The position numbers were made by a program, and so were the translations under genes. From NCBI GenBank assembly GCA_016705005.1, contig JADIZB010000001.1:62001-126000 (forward strand): a DNA stretch of 64,000 nt. The letters run 5' to 3'. The notes below the pieces were generated by a model that worked only from the letters and a program-made list of their open reading frames with translations, was not told the DNA's origin and made no database searches. The stretch's first letter is position 1. Every line of letters starts with the position of its first letter. Source of the DNA: Bacteroidales bacterium (GTDB taxonomy: Bacteria > Bacteroidota > Bacteroidia > Bacteroidales > Lentimicrobiaceae). Shown here in pieces: positions 27,649-36,840 of this stretch.

Positions 27649-28422
27649 TTACCCCCCGTTCATCCAACCCCTGAATCCGGCACTGCGGGAGCGGCTGACG
27701 ATGATTTCAATGCCCGGATCGGGCTGCAGTTCGAGCTTCAGCTTAAAGTTAAAATAGTTGTGCACCTTGCTGATGACATCGGCTGAAACAATGCACTGCC
27801 TGTTCACCCTGAAAAACAGCCGGGGATCGAGGCTGGTTTCCAGCTCTTCGATGGTATTGGGGATGACGTACCGCTTACCTTCCTTCGTAAACAGCAGCAC
27901 GGCCTTATCTTCCGCGTAGATACAGGCGATTTCAACGGCTTTAACCGGGATCATCGCATTGCCTTTACTGATCAGGAACCGGTCGCGGTAATATGCCCCC
28001 ACGTGTGATTTCAACTCGGTGATCATCTCATACAGGCGAAGATTGGGGCTCTCCCCGCCGTAGAAGTGCTTTATTTTCCTGAATTTCTCAAGGCTGTTCT
28101 TCAGCTTCTCCCGGTTTACCGGCTTCAACAGGTAATCAATGCTGTTGAGGTCGAAGGCCTGCAGGGCATATTCATCGAAGGCGGTGGTGAAGATGACCGG
28201 GATGTCGATCCTTACCGATTCAAAGATTGAGAAGCTCTTGCCATCGGCCAGCTGGATATCCAGAAAAATAAGATCATAGTCCCGGTTCTCCTTCAGGTGG
28301 GCAATGGATGCGGTAACGGTGTCGAACGGGCCATACAGCGCACAACCGGGTTCCAGTTCTTCCAGCAGCTGTTTCATTCTGGCAGCAGCCAGTTCTTCGT
28401 CTTCAATGATTAATATTTTCAT
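27649..28422 (-). CDS. LytTR-family response regulator
   Basis: A 257-residue transcription regulator. ATG at 28422 was chosen because the receiver domain starts at once (MKILIIEDEELAA). The receiver has the phospho-acceptor in LIFLDIQL and the Lys in YLLKPV. A linker leads to a C-terminal LytTR DNA-binding domain (ISKGNAMIPVKAVEIACIYA, FFRVNRQCIVS, KVHNYFNFKL). The LytS-type kinase lies upstream on the same strand, separated by about 820 bp of repeats. Kinase and regulator are expected partners, but their target genes are unknown; the TonB receptor further upstream is a candidate. Confidence 0.93.
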   Translation of the reverse strand: MKILIIEDEELAAARMKQLLEELEPGCALYGPFDTVTASIAHLKENRDYDLIFLDIQLADGKSFSIFESVRIDIPVIFTTAFDEYALQAFDLNSIDYLLKPVNREKLKNSLEKFRKIKHFYGGESPNLRLYEMITELKSHVGAYYRDRFLISKGNAMIPVKAVEIACIYAEDKAVLLFTKEGKRYVIPNTIEELETSLDPRLFFRVNRQCIVSADVISKVHNYFNFKLKLELQPDPGIEIIVSRSRSAGFRGWMNGG

Positions 28423-28529
28423 TGTCCTTTGATATTTTGGGGATACGGCTTCAGATCCCGGATTCACAGCGTATCCCGGTTATTGAAACCGCCGGAATAC
28501 CAGACATATTATTTACCACTAAATATTTA

Positions 28530-29062
28530 CCACTAAGGCACTGAGATCACTAAGGTTCACTAAGAATTTATCAGATGTCAAAATAATATGTTGAAAAATT
28601 CATTCCCAGACCCTGTTTGCTGTGTATTCACCACTAGCCTGTCCGCAAGCATGCAGGGACGCTGAGAGTACTCTAATGCAATATGATTATTCCTTTCTGA
28701 CATTTTTTCTATGTGTTTCTATGTGCCCTATGAGCCTATGTGGTTATTCTTTTACCCAGCCCGTCTTTCCACCACTAAGGCACTGAGGCCACTAAGGTTC
28801 ACTAAGAATTTATCAAATGTCAAATTAATATGTTGAAAAAATTCATTCCCTGACCCTGTTTGCTGTGTATTCACCACTAGCCTGTCCGCAAGCATGCAGG
28901 GACGCTGAGAGTACTCTAATGCAATATGATTATTCCTTTCTGACATTTTTTCTATGTGTTTCTATGTGCCCTATGTGCCTATGTGGTCATTCTTTTACCC
29001 AGCCCGTCTTTCCACCACTAAGGCACTGAGGCCACTAAGGTTCACTAAGAATTTATCTGATG
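28530..29062. repeat. 242/243-bp tandem direct repeat, two full units plus a partial third
   Basis: Units begin with CCACTAAGGCACTGAG at 28530, 28772 and 29015; the third breaks off after about 48 bp. Units 1 and 2 differ by a few substitutions and one extra A. Inside each unit are smaller repeats of CACTAAGG and CTATGTG words and the conserved phrase CACTAGCCTGTCCGC. Confidence 0.92.
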
Positions 29063-29091
29063 ACTAATGATCCGTTAAAAAAAATATTGTC

Positions 29092-29116
29092 TTTGCGTCA
29101 TTGCGTCATTGCGTGA
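29092..29116. repeat. Octamer repeat TTGCGTCA (copy 3)
   Basis: TTGCGTCA, TTGCGTCA, TTGCGTGA, the most regular of the three loci. Confidence 0.8.
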
Positions 29117-29240
29117 AACAATTGTCTGACACATTTTTTTGAATTTCTGAACCACTCAGGCACCAGAACTGCCAGACAAATATCAATTTAAAATGTTCTT
29201 TTGCCATGAAACAGCAGCAGTAAATAGTTCACTCTTCCAC

Positions 29241-30350
29241 TCAGAATTGTCTTTCGAACAGCGGCAGCATAACCACAAATTTATTGTCCTTCTGCTTCAC
29301 GATCACCTCTTTTCCCGAAAGGAAGAGGTACCGGTCGCGGATGTTGGCCAGCCCCACCCCGGTGGAGGGTTCCCTGTCGATTTTCGGCTGAATGTTGTTC
29401 TCAACCACCAGCCATAAATCCTCAGCTACATATACCTTCACATGCAACGGATTATCACGGGAGATGACATTGTGTTTCAATGCATTTTCAATCAGCATCT
29501 GCAGGGCCAGCGGGGGTACGGCATAATGAAAGAAACTCTCCTGTACATCGAAGGCAACCGACAGCTTTTCCCCGAAACGGCTTTGCTGAATAAAGACGAA
29601 TTCCCTGGCCATTTTCAGTTCATCGCGCAGCAATACCACCTCTTTATCCCTCGAATTCAGCATATACCGCATAAACTCCGACACACTCTCCACATACCTG
29701 CCGGCAACAGGATTGTCGTTGACAAGCATCAGCAGCGTATTGAGACTGTTGAACAGAAAGTGCGGATTTACCTGATTGCGGAGGGTTTCATAGCGGGCCT
29801 CCATGTTGGCTTTCTCCAGCGCCTGGGTTTTCAGCATGTTTGATTTCCATTCCAGAAAGAAAGAGACCGAAGCGTAAATGGCACTGATCATAAAAGTGAT
29901 CAGCAGACCGGTGATGACAAAACTGACCATTTCGCCCTGATTCATGGGTACACCGAGGAAATTGATGATCACCCAGATGTTGGCCGATTCTACCACCACC
30001 ACAAATAACGTCAGCGACAATATCATAGTCACCAGCAACTTGGCGGGTTCCCTGAAAACGGAAAACTTCGAAACAGCATAATTGATGATGATCATACTGC
30101 CATTCCACAACAGGGCTGTGCAGACCAGTGAAACCAGCACAATTCTGAGAAATCCGGCATCGGTGGAAGGGTTATCGAAACGGATCACCGGAAAAAGGAT
30201 GGAAATCACAAGGATTCCAACGATGCGGGTCAACACTTCCTTTCGGGTAGGCTTGTACCTGTGGTCATGATCAAAACTGAAATCCTTTGGTTCTCTCATG
30301 GGCGAATCTGTTCTCGGAATTTGATTAACTGGTTTGATTAAGACATTCAA
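29241..30350 (-). CDS. LytS-type sensor histidine kinase
   Basis: A 369-residue membrane kinase of the His_kinase (PF06580) family. Four hydrophobic segments lie in the first 170 residues. The phospho-acceptor motif RNQVNPHFLFNSLNTL is followed by a GHKL ATPase core with LQMLIENALKHN (N box) and GVGLANIRDRY (G box). There is no recognisable extracellular sensor domain, as usual for this group in Bacteroidota. Start may be the ATG at 30350 or the later ATG at 30299. It should phosphorylate the LytTR regulator downstream on the same strand. Confidence 0.92.
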   Translation of the reverse strand: MNVLIKPVNQIPRTDSPMREPKDFSFDHDHRYKPTRKEVLTRIVGILVISILFPVIRFDNPSTDAGFLRIVLVSLVCTALLWNGSMIIINYAVSKFSVFREPAKLLVTMILSLTLFVVVVESANIWVIINFLGVPMNQGEMVSFVITGLLITFMISAIYASVSFFLEWKSNMLKTQALEKANMEARYETLRNQVNPHFLFNSLNTLLMLVNDNPVAGRYVESVSEFMRYMLNSRDKEVVLLRDELKMAREFVFIQQSRFGEKLSVAFDVQESFFHYAVPPLALQMLIENALKHNVISRDNPLHVKVYVAEDLWLVVENNIQPKIDREPSTGVGLANIRDRYLFLSGKEVIVKQKDNKFVVMLPLFERQF

Positions 30351-30590
30351 ATCAATCCTTCAATTGGATCAATGCTTTGAGGGAAGTTCATCAACAATAC
30401 GGCAGCTCCGTTCAGTATAGCGAAACCCGGATATGCTGAAAAAGAGGAATAAATATATAACAATCGATTCACTTTATTCAGGTTATCGTCAATTTCCACT
30501 TTTTCTTCCGGCAACCATCTGTTGAAGCAGGTATCCTGTAAATCCCGGATTCTCATTCCGGGATTACAGAATATCAATGGATTATTTTTA

Positions 30591-32951
30591 TCAGAAATGC
30601 AGCCTGTACTGGGCCATCGGGAAGAATCCGAGCTGGTAAAGGTCTTTCACTTCGTTTTCAGACTTACTGTAGGCCTGGAGCAATACATTCTTGTTGTTGG
30701 TAAAGTTCTCCACATAGAACAACCATTCATGCGAAAGCTTTTTACCGTTCATGCGGTATCCAACCTTGATGTCGGCTTTGAAAAACGGGTCGAACCGCTC
30801 ACTGAACGCTTTGGTTTCATCGTATTTTGTCGTACCTGCTGCCTGTGAAGCTGCCAGATCAACCGGGGTGTAACATTTACCACCGGCATAGGACAGTTTA
30901 AAGTCGACAAAGAAAGTTGACCGCGGGTTGATGGGAAACTCTTTACCAACCAGCATATTCAGCACGTAGTTGCCGTTAAAGGCTGTATTCCGCTCCACGC
31001 CGTCGCTTCCTTCATATTTCGACTGAAACAGTGAAAGGGTTGCCAGGTAATAAATGTTACGGCTGAAGAACCGCTCCATGGTAAACTCAAGACCGTAGTT
31101 GTATCCACTTCCCCTGTTGACGAGGCTGTCTTCGGATCCCAATCCCCAGCTTGCCCCGGTGTTGAGCATGCTGAAAGAACTGCCTTGTTCTTCAACCGGT
31201 ACATTGAAAAGATTCTGGTAATATGCTTCTGCTTTAAACCGGGTGTTGGAGGTGAGCAACCAGTCGTAAGCCATTACAAACTGGTGCGATCTGGTAAAGT
31301 CCAGTTCCTTGTTGGTCTCCACCAGTGAACCATCGTCCATATGGGTACCGTAGAAATAAGCCGACAAAGTCTGGGTGCGTGAGTGCAGCCCGTATCCAAA
31401 ACTCAGCTTTTTATTTTCGGTCAGTTGCCAGTTGATTCCGATGCGGGGTTCAAGAGCAGCCGATCCGTTCAGGTCGAAGTACGAAAAATGCAGTCCGGGA
31501 ATAACACTCAGACGGTCGTTAAAACGGTAGGTAGCCTGGGCATAAGCAGAAAAAAGATTCACCCCATTGTTAAGCGATTTGCTGAAATCAATCATGGAAC
31601 GCATACCCTGATCTTCTGAATTGTACTGTTTCGAAAGGATATCAAAGCCCATCCGGTCAACACCCGCTCCCATCCTTGTGGAGAGACGGCTGTTGTATTT
31701 GGTATGCACAAATCCGGTGAGCGAGGTTTTGAATTCGGTGTATTGCTGGTCATACTTCTGATGAGGGATGTTGGCTATATCGAGTGTATCGATTTTGGTC
31801 CCGCCATCCTGGTATACGCCCGAAAGCATGATTTTATAATAGGTACGGCTGTTCGAAAACCGGGTGTAGGAAATACCTGAGGCAGCCATGGTAGAACGGT
31901 TGGTCAGATCCTGACCTTCGTCGGTGTAGAGATCCTGCTCATTGCCGTCCTTGCTGTCGAGCATGGCAATTTCACTGTCGCCGCCAAGCGCGAACACGGA
32001 AATCCGGCCCTTTTTCATCGGGAAGTTGAGTTTAAAGGAGAGGTCTTTGTATTTGGGAATTCCGGTGGTCCCGAAATCAATAAGTCCGTCCATCAGTTCC
32101 ATGGTCGAATAACGGAAGTTGGCCAGGTAGGATGCTTTCTTTCCTTTGCTGAAAGGACCTTCAGCTCCAAGCTCAAAGCCGTTGAATCCAACCTGGAAGA
32201 GAAATTCGTGTTTCTCGTTGTTCCCGTTGCGCATTTTGAGGTCGAAAACTCCGCTCAGGGCATTGCCGTATTCAGCCGGGAAGGCACCGGTCATAAAATC
32301 ACTGTTTGATAAAAGGTTGTTGTTCAGCATCCCCACGGGGCCGCCTGTGGTGCCATTCTCGGCAAAATGATTCGGGTTGGGAATGTCGACATCCTCGAGT
32401 TTCCATAATAATCCCGAGGGTGAATTTCCGCGGATGATGATGTCGTTCCGCTGATCGTTGGCAGCCAGAACCCCGGCATAGTTCATGGCCATACGGGCCA
32501 CATCGCCGCGGCTCCCGGCATATTTCTCCGTTTCTTCCACCGAGAAGGAACGGGCGCTGACCGCCGTCATCCGGTTGATGGTCTCATCCCTCAATGAATA
32601 GGCTTTGATCTCCACTGCCTGCGTCTGGATAACATTTTCCTCCAGTTCAGCCTCGATGATGACCTCCTTGGCTGAATGAACAATCAGGTTTTCGAAGCTG
32701 GCTGTTTTGTAGCCGATGTAGCGGACGCTGATCCCCTGACGTCCGATACCCACACCCGTTAACCGGAAATTACCGTTTTCATCCGAGGTGGTTCCTATAA
32801 GCGGATCACTGTTTAACAATATGATGGTTGCCCCGGGAAGCGGGGTTTTGGATTCCTTGTCGGTAACGCGTCCCCTGATCGTCTGGGTAAGCTGTGCCAT
32901 CGATGACAGCGAGATCAGTAAAATCAATAAGGTGGTAAGCAGGCGTTTCAT
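30591..32951 (-). CDS. TonB-dependent outer-membrane receptor
   Basis: ATG at 32951 was chosen because a signal peptide follows (MKRLLTTLLILLISLSSMAQ); 786 residues. Next comes a carboxypeptidase-regulatory-like domain (IRGRVTDKESKTPLPGATI... GNFRLTGVGIGR), then a plug domain (RGDVARMAMNYAGV, DIIIRGNSPSGLLWKLEDVD) and a 22-strand-type barrel ending in aromatic Phe (YRLHF). No SusD partner is adjacent, so this is not a classical polysaccharide utilisation locus. Substrate unknown. It may be controlled by the LytS/LytTR pair next door (inference). Confidence 0.92.
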   Translation of the reverse strand: MKRLLTTLLILLISLSSMAQLTQTIRGRVTDKESKTPLPGATIILLNSDPLIGTTSDENGNFRLTGVGIGRQGISVRYIGYKTASFENLIVHSAKEVIIEAELEENVIQTQAVEIKAYSLRDETINRMTAVSARSFSVEETEKYAGSRGDVARMAMNYAGVLAANDQRNDIIIRGNSPSGLLWKLEDVDIPNPNHFAENGTTGGPVGMLNNNLLSNSDFMTGAFPAEYGNALSGVFDLKMRNGNNEKHEFLFQVGFNGFELGAEGPFSKGKKASYLANFRYSTMELMDGLIDFGTTGIPKYKDLSFKLNFPMKKGRISVFALGGDSEIAMLDSKDGNEQDLYTDEGQDLTNRSTMAASGISYTRFSNSRTYYKIMLSGVYQDGGTKIDTLDIANIPHQKYDQQYTEFKTSLTGFVHTKYNSRLSTRMGAGVDRMGFDILSKQYNSEDQGMRSMIDFSKSLNNGVNLFSAYAQATYRFNDRLSVIPGLHFSYFDLNGSAALEPRIGINWQLTENKKLSFGYGLHSRTQTLSAYFYGTHMDDGSLVETNKELDFTRSHQFVMAYDWLLTSNTRFKAEAYYQNLFNVPVEEQGSSFSMLNTGASWGLGSEDSLVNRGSGYNYGLEFTMERFFSRNIYYLATLSLFQSKYEGSDGVERNTAFNGNYVLNMLVGKEFPINPRSTFFVDFKLSYAGGKCYTPVDLAASQAAGTTKYDETKAFSERFDPFFKADIKVGYRMNGKKLSHEWLFYVENFTNNKNVLLQAYSKSENEVKDLYQLGFFPMAQYRLHF

Positions 32952-33104
32952 GTCTTGTCGTTTTCTGGTTTTGTATGATGCAAAGATGCGGGGGTGTTTT
33001 GTGTTATCCATATCAAAATTGATAAAGCGTTCAAAACGGGGGATGAAGTTTGCAAACTGCCGGATGAAATGAAACCGGACTATTCGGTTGGTTTGGCGTT
33101 CTTA

Positions 33105-33385
33105 GGAGAGGGAGGAACTTTAGCGACCGAAGCGACTATAGCGAGGGAGTGACCGAAGCGACTTCAGCGACCGGGCGACTTCAGCGAAAAAGCGAATAAT
33201 ATCAGTGGAAATCCCTGCCAGCCGGTTTACCCGCCGGAGGTGGGCAGGCGGGCGTTTAATCCCTGCCATACGGCAGGCAAGCGTGTCATCCGTGTTCTAA
33301 AGGGCGAGGAAGCGACTTCGGCGATGGAGCGACCGAAGAGACTTCGGAGTGACCGAAGGACTTAAGCGGGGACTTCAGCGATATG
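33105..33385. repeat. AGCGACTTCAGCGA-family repeats (left of DUF4838 gene)
   Basis: Many copies of GCGAC(C/T)GAAGCGAC and ACTTCAGCGA with variable spacing, plus GGCAGGCGGGCG-like GC-rich inserts. Related to the family at 36460-36950 on the other side of the gene. Confidence 0.75.
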
Positions 33386-33504
33386 AATACGACAGCTGGA
33401 GGGTGGGTTTTCTTCCTTGATTAAAATTTGCCAATGATCAAAACCAGAGCGACTTTAAAATACTCTGACTTTCTACCCTTTCCCCTATTTCCACCCTCAG
33501 GGCG

Positions 33505-33955
33505 GGAAGGGAGGGGGGGGGGGGGGGGAAAGAAGGGTTAAAAAAAGGTTTTTGGGGGGGAAAAAAGGGGGGGGGGGGGAAAAAGGGGGGGGGGGGAAAG
33601 GGGGGGTGGGGGGGTTTTGGGCAACCCCCCCGGAAAAGGCCCCGGAGGTGGGGGGGGGGAGGTGAGGGGGGCCGGGGGAGGGGGGGGGAAAAAGGCCGCC
33701 CCAGCCCGGGGGGGGGGGGCCCGGGGGCGGGGGGGGGGGGGGGAGAGGAAAAGGGGGGGGGGGGGTGGGGGGGGGGAGGAGAGGGGGGGAGGGGAGCCGG
33801 CGGGGGGGGGGGGGGGGGGGGGGGGCAAAGGGCCCCCCCGGGGGGGCGCCGGGCCCGGGGGCCGGGGGGGCCCGCCCGGGGCCGCCGGGGGGACCGGGGG
33901 GGGGCCCCCCCCCCCTTTGAACCCAAGGGGGTTTGGAAAAAAAAAAAACCCTTTC
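33505..33955. other. G-homopolymer low-complexity stretch, probable sequencing or assembly artefact
   Basis: About 450 bp composed almost only of long G runs with short A, C and T runs, switching to C runs near 33905 and an A run near 33940. Long frames across it encode only Pro/Gly and are not genes. Nothing else in the window looks like it. Confidence 0.8.
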
Positions 33956-34102
33956 CCCTGTCATTAACTAGATTCCCAACGGATCCCCAAACCCTCCCAT
34001 CGTTAAAGTTGACTCTTTTCGTTCAATTATCCTGACTACTATCCCTTCATTGCATTTCCTACAAAATAATTCCTGAACTTAGGGCCATTCAATTTCAGGT
34101 AA

Positions 34103-36352
34103 ATGAAAAAAAACCTCTTTTTATTCATCCTAATTATTGCACTTGCATATGGCAGGGTTTCAGCCGGACAGCTGGTTATTACCGAAGGCTCCCGGCCCTA
34201 CTACAACATCGTGGTGGCAGATACAGCCGATCCGAACACCCTATCAGCTGCCTCAGTATTAAAGGAATCCATCTTCCGGATGACCGGGTGCTGGTTGCAG
34301 ATAGAGCACCTGCCGGCAAAAAAAATGAAATCCCTGTTTATCGGCAGCAGCTGGTTGCAGGGAAAGCCCGTTTATCAGGAGCTACAGACACTATCCGGAG
34401 AAGGTTTTTACCTGTACAGCGAAAAGGGCAACTGTTACCTTGCCGGGAAACAATCAACCGGAGACCTGTATGCTGTTTATACAATGCTCGAAAGCTGTGG
34501 ATTTCTGCAGTTCAGCGCCAGAGAAGCATGGTATCCGCCGACATACAAACTCGTTCTGGAAGAGATCAGCCAGGGCTATCAGCCGGATTTCAGTTTCCGT
34601 CACGCCCATTTCCCCGACAAAGACAGTCCCGGCTTTTGCATCCCCAATAAAACCCACTCCATGAACGACTGGGGGCTCTTTGTCCATACATTTCAGAAAC
34701 TCTGCCCCCCTGACCTTTATTTTGACCAGCACCCTGAATACTTTTCACAGGTGAATGGCCGTCGTATCCGCGATGGGCAGTTATGTCTGAGTAATCCCGC
34801 TGTGATTTCTTTACTTACCGAAAATCTTCGCATTGAAATTAACCAAAAACCGGAATGCGGCTACTGGTCGGTGTCGCAGAACGACTGCATCAATTATTGC
34901 GAATGCGAACATTGCCAGGCTTTGTATGATAAGTATGGCAGTGTTTCCGGGGCATACATCGAAATGGTCAACAAAATCGCCAGGCAGTTTCCCGATAAGC
35001 AGATCTCCACCCTGGCATACCAGTTTACCCGTTCTGCCCCGAAGAACATTGTGCCGGATCCCAACGTTAACATCATGTTCTGCTCCATCGAATGCAACCG
35101 CAGCCAGCCGCTGGCAAGTGATCCCCGTTCCCGCGATTTTGTCAGGGATATGCAGGACTGGGCAGCATTGACGCACAACATCTTCATGTGGGATTATGTG
35201 GTTCAGTTCAAGACCTACACCTGTCCTTTCCCGAATTTCGGGGTGCTGCAGCAGAATATTCAGTTTTTCCACCAATACGGTGTACCAATGATGTTTCAGC
35301 AGGGCTCCGGCAGCTCATGGTCCGATTTCAGCGAGTATAAACAATCGCTGATCGCACACCTGCTCTGGGATACCGGTCTTGACGAACCCGCTTACAGGCA
35401 GAAATTCTTCGATGCCTTCTATGGGGCGGCGGCTCCGGCCATGCTGGCATATTTTGGCACGGTGCAGGAAGCGATGAATGCCCGGGCTGAGGATCGAAAC
35501 CTGGATATTTACGGATATCCGGTCATGTATGCCGATTGGTTCCTTAAACCTGAATTGCTGATCGGGTATAAAGCCCTGATGGATGAAGCGGAAGGACTGG
35601 TATCCCATGATCCGGAACGGCTGAAAAGAGTGAAGCGGGAGCGCTGCAGTGTGGACTTCGCCTGCCTTGATGTCGCACTGAATGTCAATGACCCCATTCT
35701 TACCTTTTATAGCCAGGGGAATGACGGCCTGGAGATGAACCCTGATATGGTCCTGTTACTGGACCGCTTCGTGGAAAACTGCAAAACCACCGGCATCCTG
35801 AGCATCGACGAAAATGGTTATACCCCGGAGCAATACCGCACCCAGACGCTGAACATTGTTTCAATGGCGCTGAAGCCCAATAAAGCCGCGTTGAAAAACA
35901 TCACATCCCTTACCACTTATAGTCCGCTGTATGATGTCGGCGGAGAAAAAGCCCTCACCGACGGTTTGTTCGGCGGACAGCACTTCAGGCTGAACTGGCT
36001 GGGATACCAGGGCAACGATATGGAACTGCTGATCGACTTCGGCCACACAGAAACGTTCAGCAAACTCGAAACCAACTTCTTTCTCGACCTGGTCTCCTGG
36101 ATTTTCCTGCCTTTACAGGTGAAAATTGAAGTGTCTGACGATAATCAGGCATTCAGACAGGTTTATTTACAGGACATCACCGAGCTGGCACGCAACAACG
36201 GGCAGAAACCTGTGCACTTTTCCTTTGGGTTCCCTGAAACCAACGCCCGTTACATGAAACTCACCGCCATCAGCCGCAAGACCTGTCCCGACTGGCACCG
36301 GGGCGCAGGGCAGCCGTCATGGATCTTTCTGGATGAAGTCGTTGTGGAGTAA
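34103..36352 (+). CDS. DUF4838 glycosidase-like secreted protein with discoidin-type tail
   Basis: A 749-residue exported protein (signal peptide cut near VSAG). The N-terminal part resembles the alpha-glucuronidase N-domain (SAASVLKESIFRMTG, LFIGSS, GDLYAVYTMLESCG). The central DUF4838 domain carries the family signature WSVSQNDCINYCECEHCQA and a TIM-barrel-like pattern (STLAYQFTRSAPKN, NIFMWDYVVQF, MFQQGSGSSWSDF). The C-terminus (about residues 620-749) fits an F5/8 type C carbohydrate-binding fold. DUF4838 is related to GH67/GH115-like clans, so polysaccharide hydrolysis is likely but the substrate is unknown. It stands alone and is flanked on both sides by related repeats. Confidence 0.85.
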   Translation: MKKNLFLFILIIALAYGRVSAGQLVITEGSRPYYNIVVADTADPNTLSAASVLKESIFRMTGCWLQIEHLPAKKMKSLFIGSSWLQGKPVYQELQTLSGEGFYLYSEKGNCYLAGKQSTGDLYAVYTMLESCGFLQFSAREAWYPPTYKLVLEEISQGYQPDFSFRHAHFPDKDSPGFCIPNKTHSMNDWGLFVHTFQKLCPPDLYFDQHPEYFSQVNGRRIRDGQLCLSNPAVISLLTENLRIEINQKPECGYWSVSQNDCINYCECEHCQALYDKYGSVSGAYIEMVNKIARQFPDKQISTLAYQFTRSAPKNIVPDPNVNIMFCSIECNRSQPLASDPRSRDFVRDMQDWAALTHNIFMWDYVVQFKTYTCPFPNFGVLQQNIQFFHQYGVPMMFQQGSGSSWSDFSEYKQSLIAHLLWDTGLDEPAYRQKFFDAFYGAAAPAMLAYFGTVQEAMNARAEDRNLDIYGYPVMYADWFLKPELLIGYKALMDEAEGLVSHDPERLKRVKRERCSVDFACLDVALNVNDPILTFYSQGNDGLEMNPDMVLLLDRFVENCKTTGILSIDENGYTPEQYRTQTLNIVSMALKPNKAALKNITSLTTYSPLYDVGGEKALTDGLFGGQHFRLNWLGYQGNDMELLIDFGHTETFSKLETNFFLDLVSWIFLPLQVKIEVSDDNQAFRQVYLQDITELARNNGQKPVHFSFGFPETNARYMKLTAISRKTCPDWHRGAGQPSWIFLDEVVVE

Positions 36353-36357
36353 AAAAC

Positions 36358-36385
36358 TAACAGTTAATAGTTAACAGGTAACAGT
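36358..36385. repeat. Heptamer array TAACAGT-type, four units
   Basis: TAACAGT, TAATAGT, TAACAGG, TAACAGT, beginning five bases after the DUF4838 stop codon. Confidence 0.8.
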
Positions 36386-36412
36386 TGAATTCCTGAACTG
36401 ATTCCGTAAGGT

Positions 36413-36461
36413 GTTGGACGTTCGATGTTTGACGTTGGATGTTCGTAGTTAGAAGTTATGA
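36413..36461. repeat. Heptamer array GTTGGAC-type, seven units
   Basis: GTTGGAC, GTTCGAT, GTTTGAC, GTTGGAT, GTTCGTA, GTTAGAA, GTTATGA; GTT is kept in each unit while the other four bases drift. Confidence 0.8.
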
Positions 36462-36601
36462 GAGAGCGAACTTAGCGAAAGAAAGCGACTTCAGCGATGG
36501 TTCGACTTCGCTCACCACAAGTGGAGCGAACGAAGCGACCAAAGCGACAATAGCGACTTCAGCGAAAAATGCGAATAATATCTGTGAAAATCAGTTTAAT
36601 C

Positions 36602-36840
36602 CGTGTCATCCGTGTTCTAAAGGACGAGAGAGCGACTTCTGCGAGGGAGCGACCGAAGAGACTTCAGCGAAAAGGCGAATAATATCAGTGGAAATCCGTG
36701 TCATCCGTGTCATCCGTGTTCTAAAGGACGAGAGAGCGACTTCTGCGAGGGAGCGACCGAAGAGACTTCAGCGAAAAGGCGAATAATATCAGTGGAAATC
36801 CGTGTCATCCGTGTCATCCGTGTTCTAAAGGACGAGAGAG
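36602..36840. repeat. Perfect 104-bp tandem repeat (two units plus partial)
   Basis: The phrase CGTGTTCTAAAGGACGAGAG occurs at 36611, 36715 and 36819, exactly 104 bp apart. Units 1 and 2 are identical base for base. Each contains AGCGACTTC words and a tandem 9-mer ATCCGTGTC. Confidence 0.93.

Larger units (their letters stand above)
28423..29240. other. Repeat-filled spacer between regulator and kinase genes
   Basis: About 820 bp with no credible gene. It holds the 242/243-bp tandem duplication (28530-29062) and the third octamer repeat (29092-29116). Frames open in it are not preserved between the repeat copies. Confidence 0.7.
32952..34102. other. Repeat and low-complexity region, no gene
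   Basis: A 1,151-bp spacer. From about 33105 to 33385 it holds AGCGACTTCAGCGA-type repeats and the phrase AATAATATCAGTGGAAATCC, both shared with 36440-36950. From 33505 to 33955 it is a G-homopolymer stretch that looks artefactual. The last 140 bp upstream of the DUF4838 gene are ordinary AT-rich sequence with no consensus promoter. Confidence 0.7.

Noticed and set aside
28530..29062. CRISPR-like repeats
   Set aside because: Units are 242 bp and contiguous, with no 25-40 bp repeat/unique spacer alternation and no cas genes.
30347..30577. 76-codon frame between kinase and TonB receptor genes
   Set aside because: No start context, signal or family; runs into the kinase start.
33438..33967. 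Long Pro- or Gly-only open frames on both strands
   Set aside because: They exist only because G/C homopolymers contain no stop codons; the stretch itself looks artefactual.
36439..36786. 115-codon frame right of the DUF4838 gene
   Set aside because: It runs through the AGCGAC and 104-bp tandem repeats and has no family resemblance.
36602..36840. CRISPR or IS element
   Set aside because: 104-bp perfect tandem units without spacers, inverted ends or a transposase.
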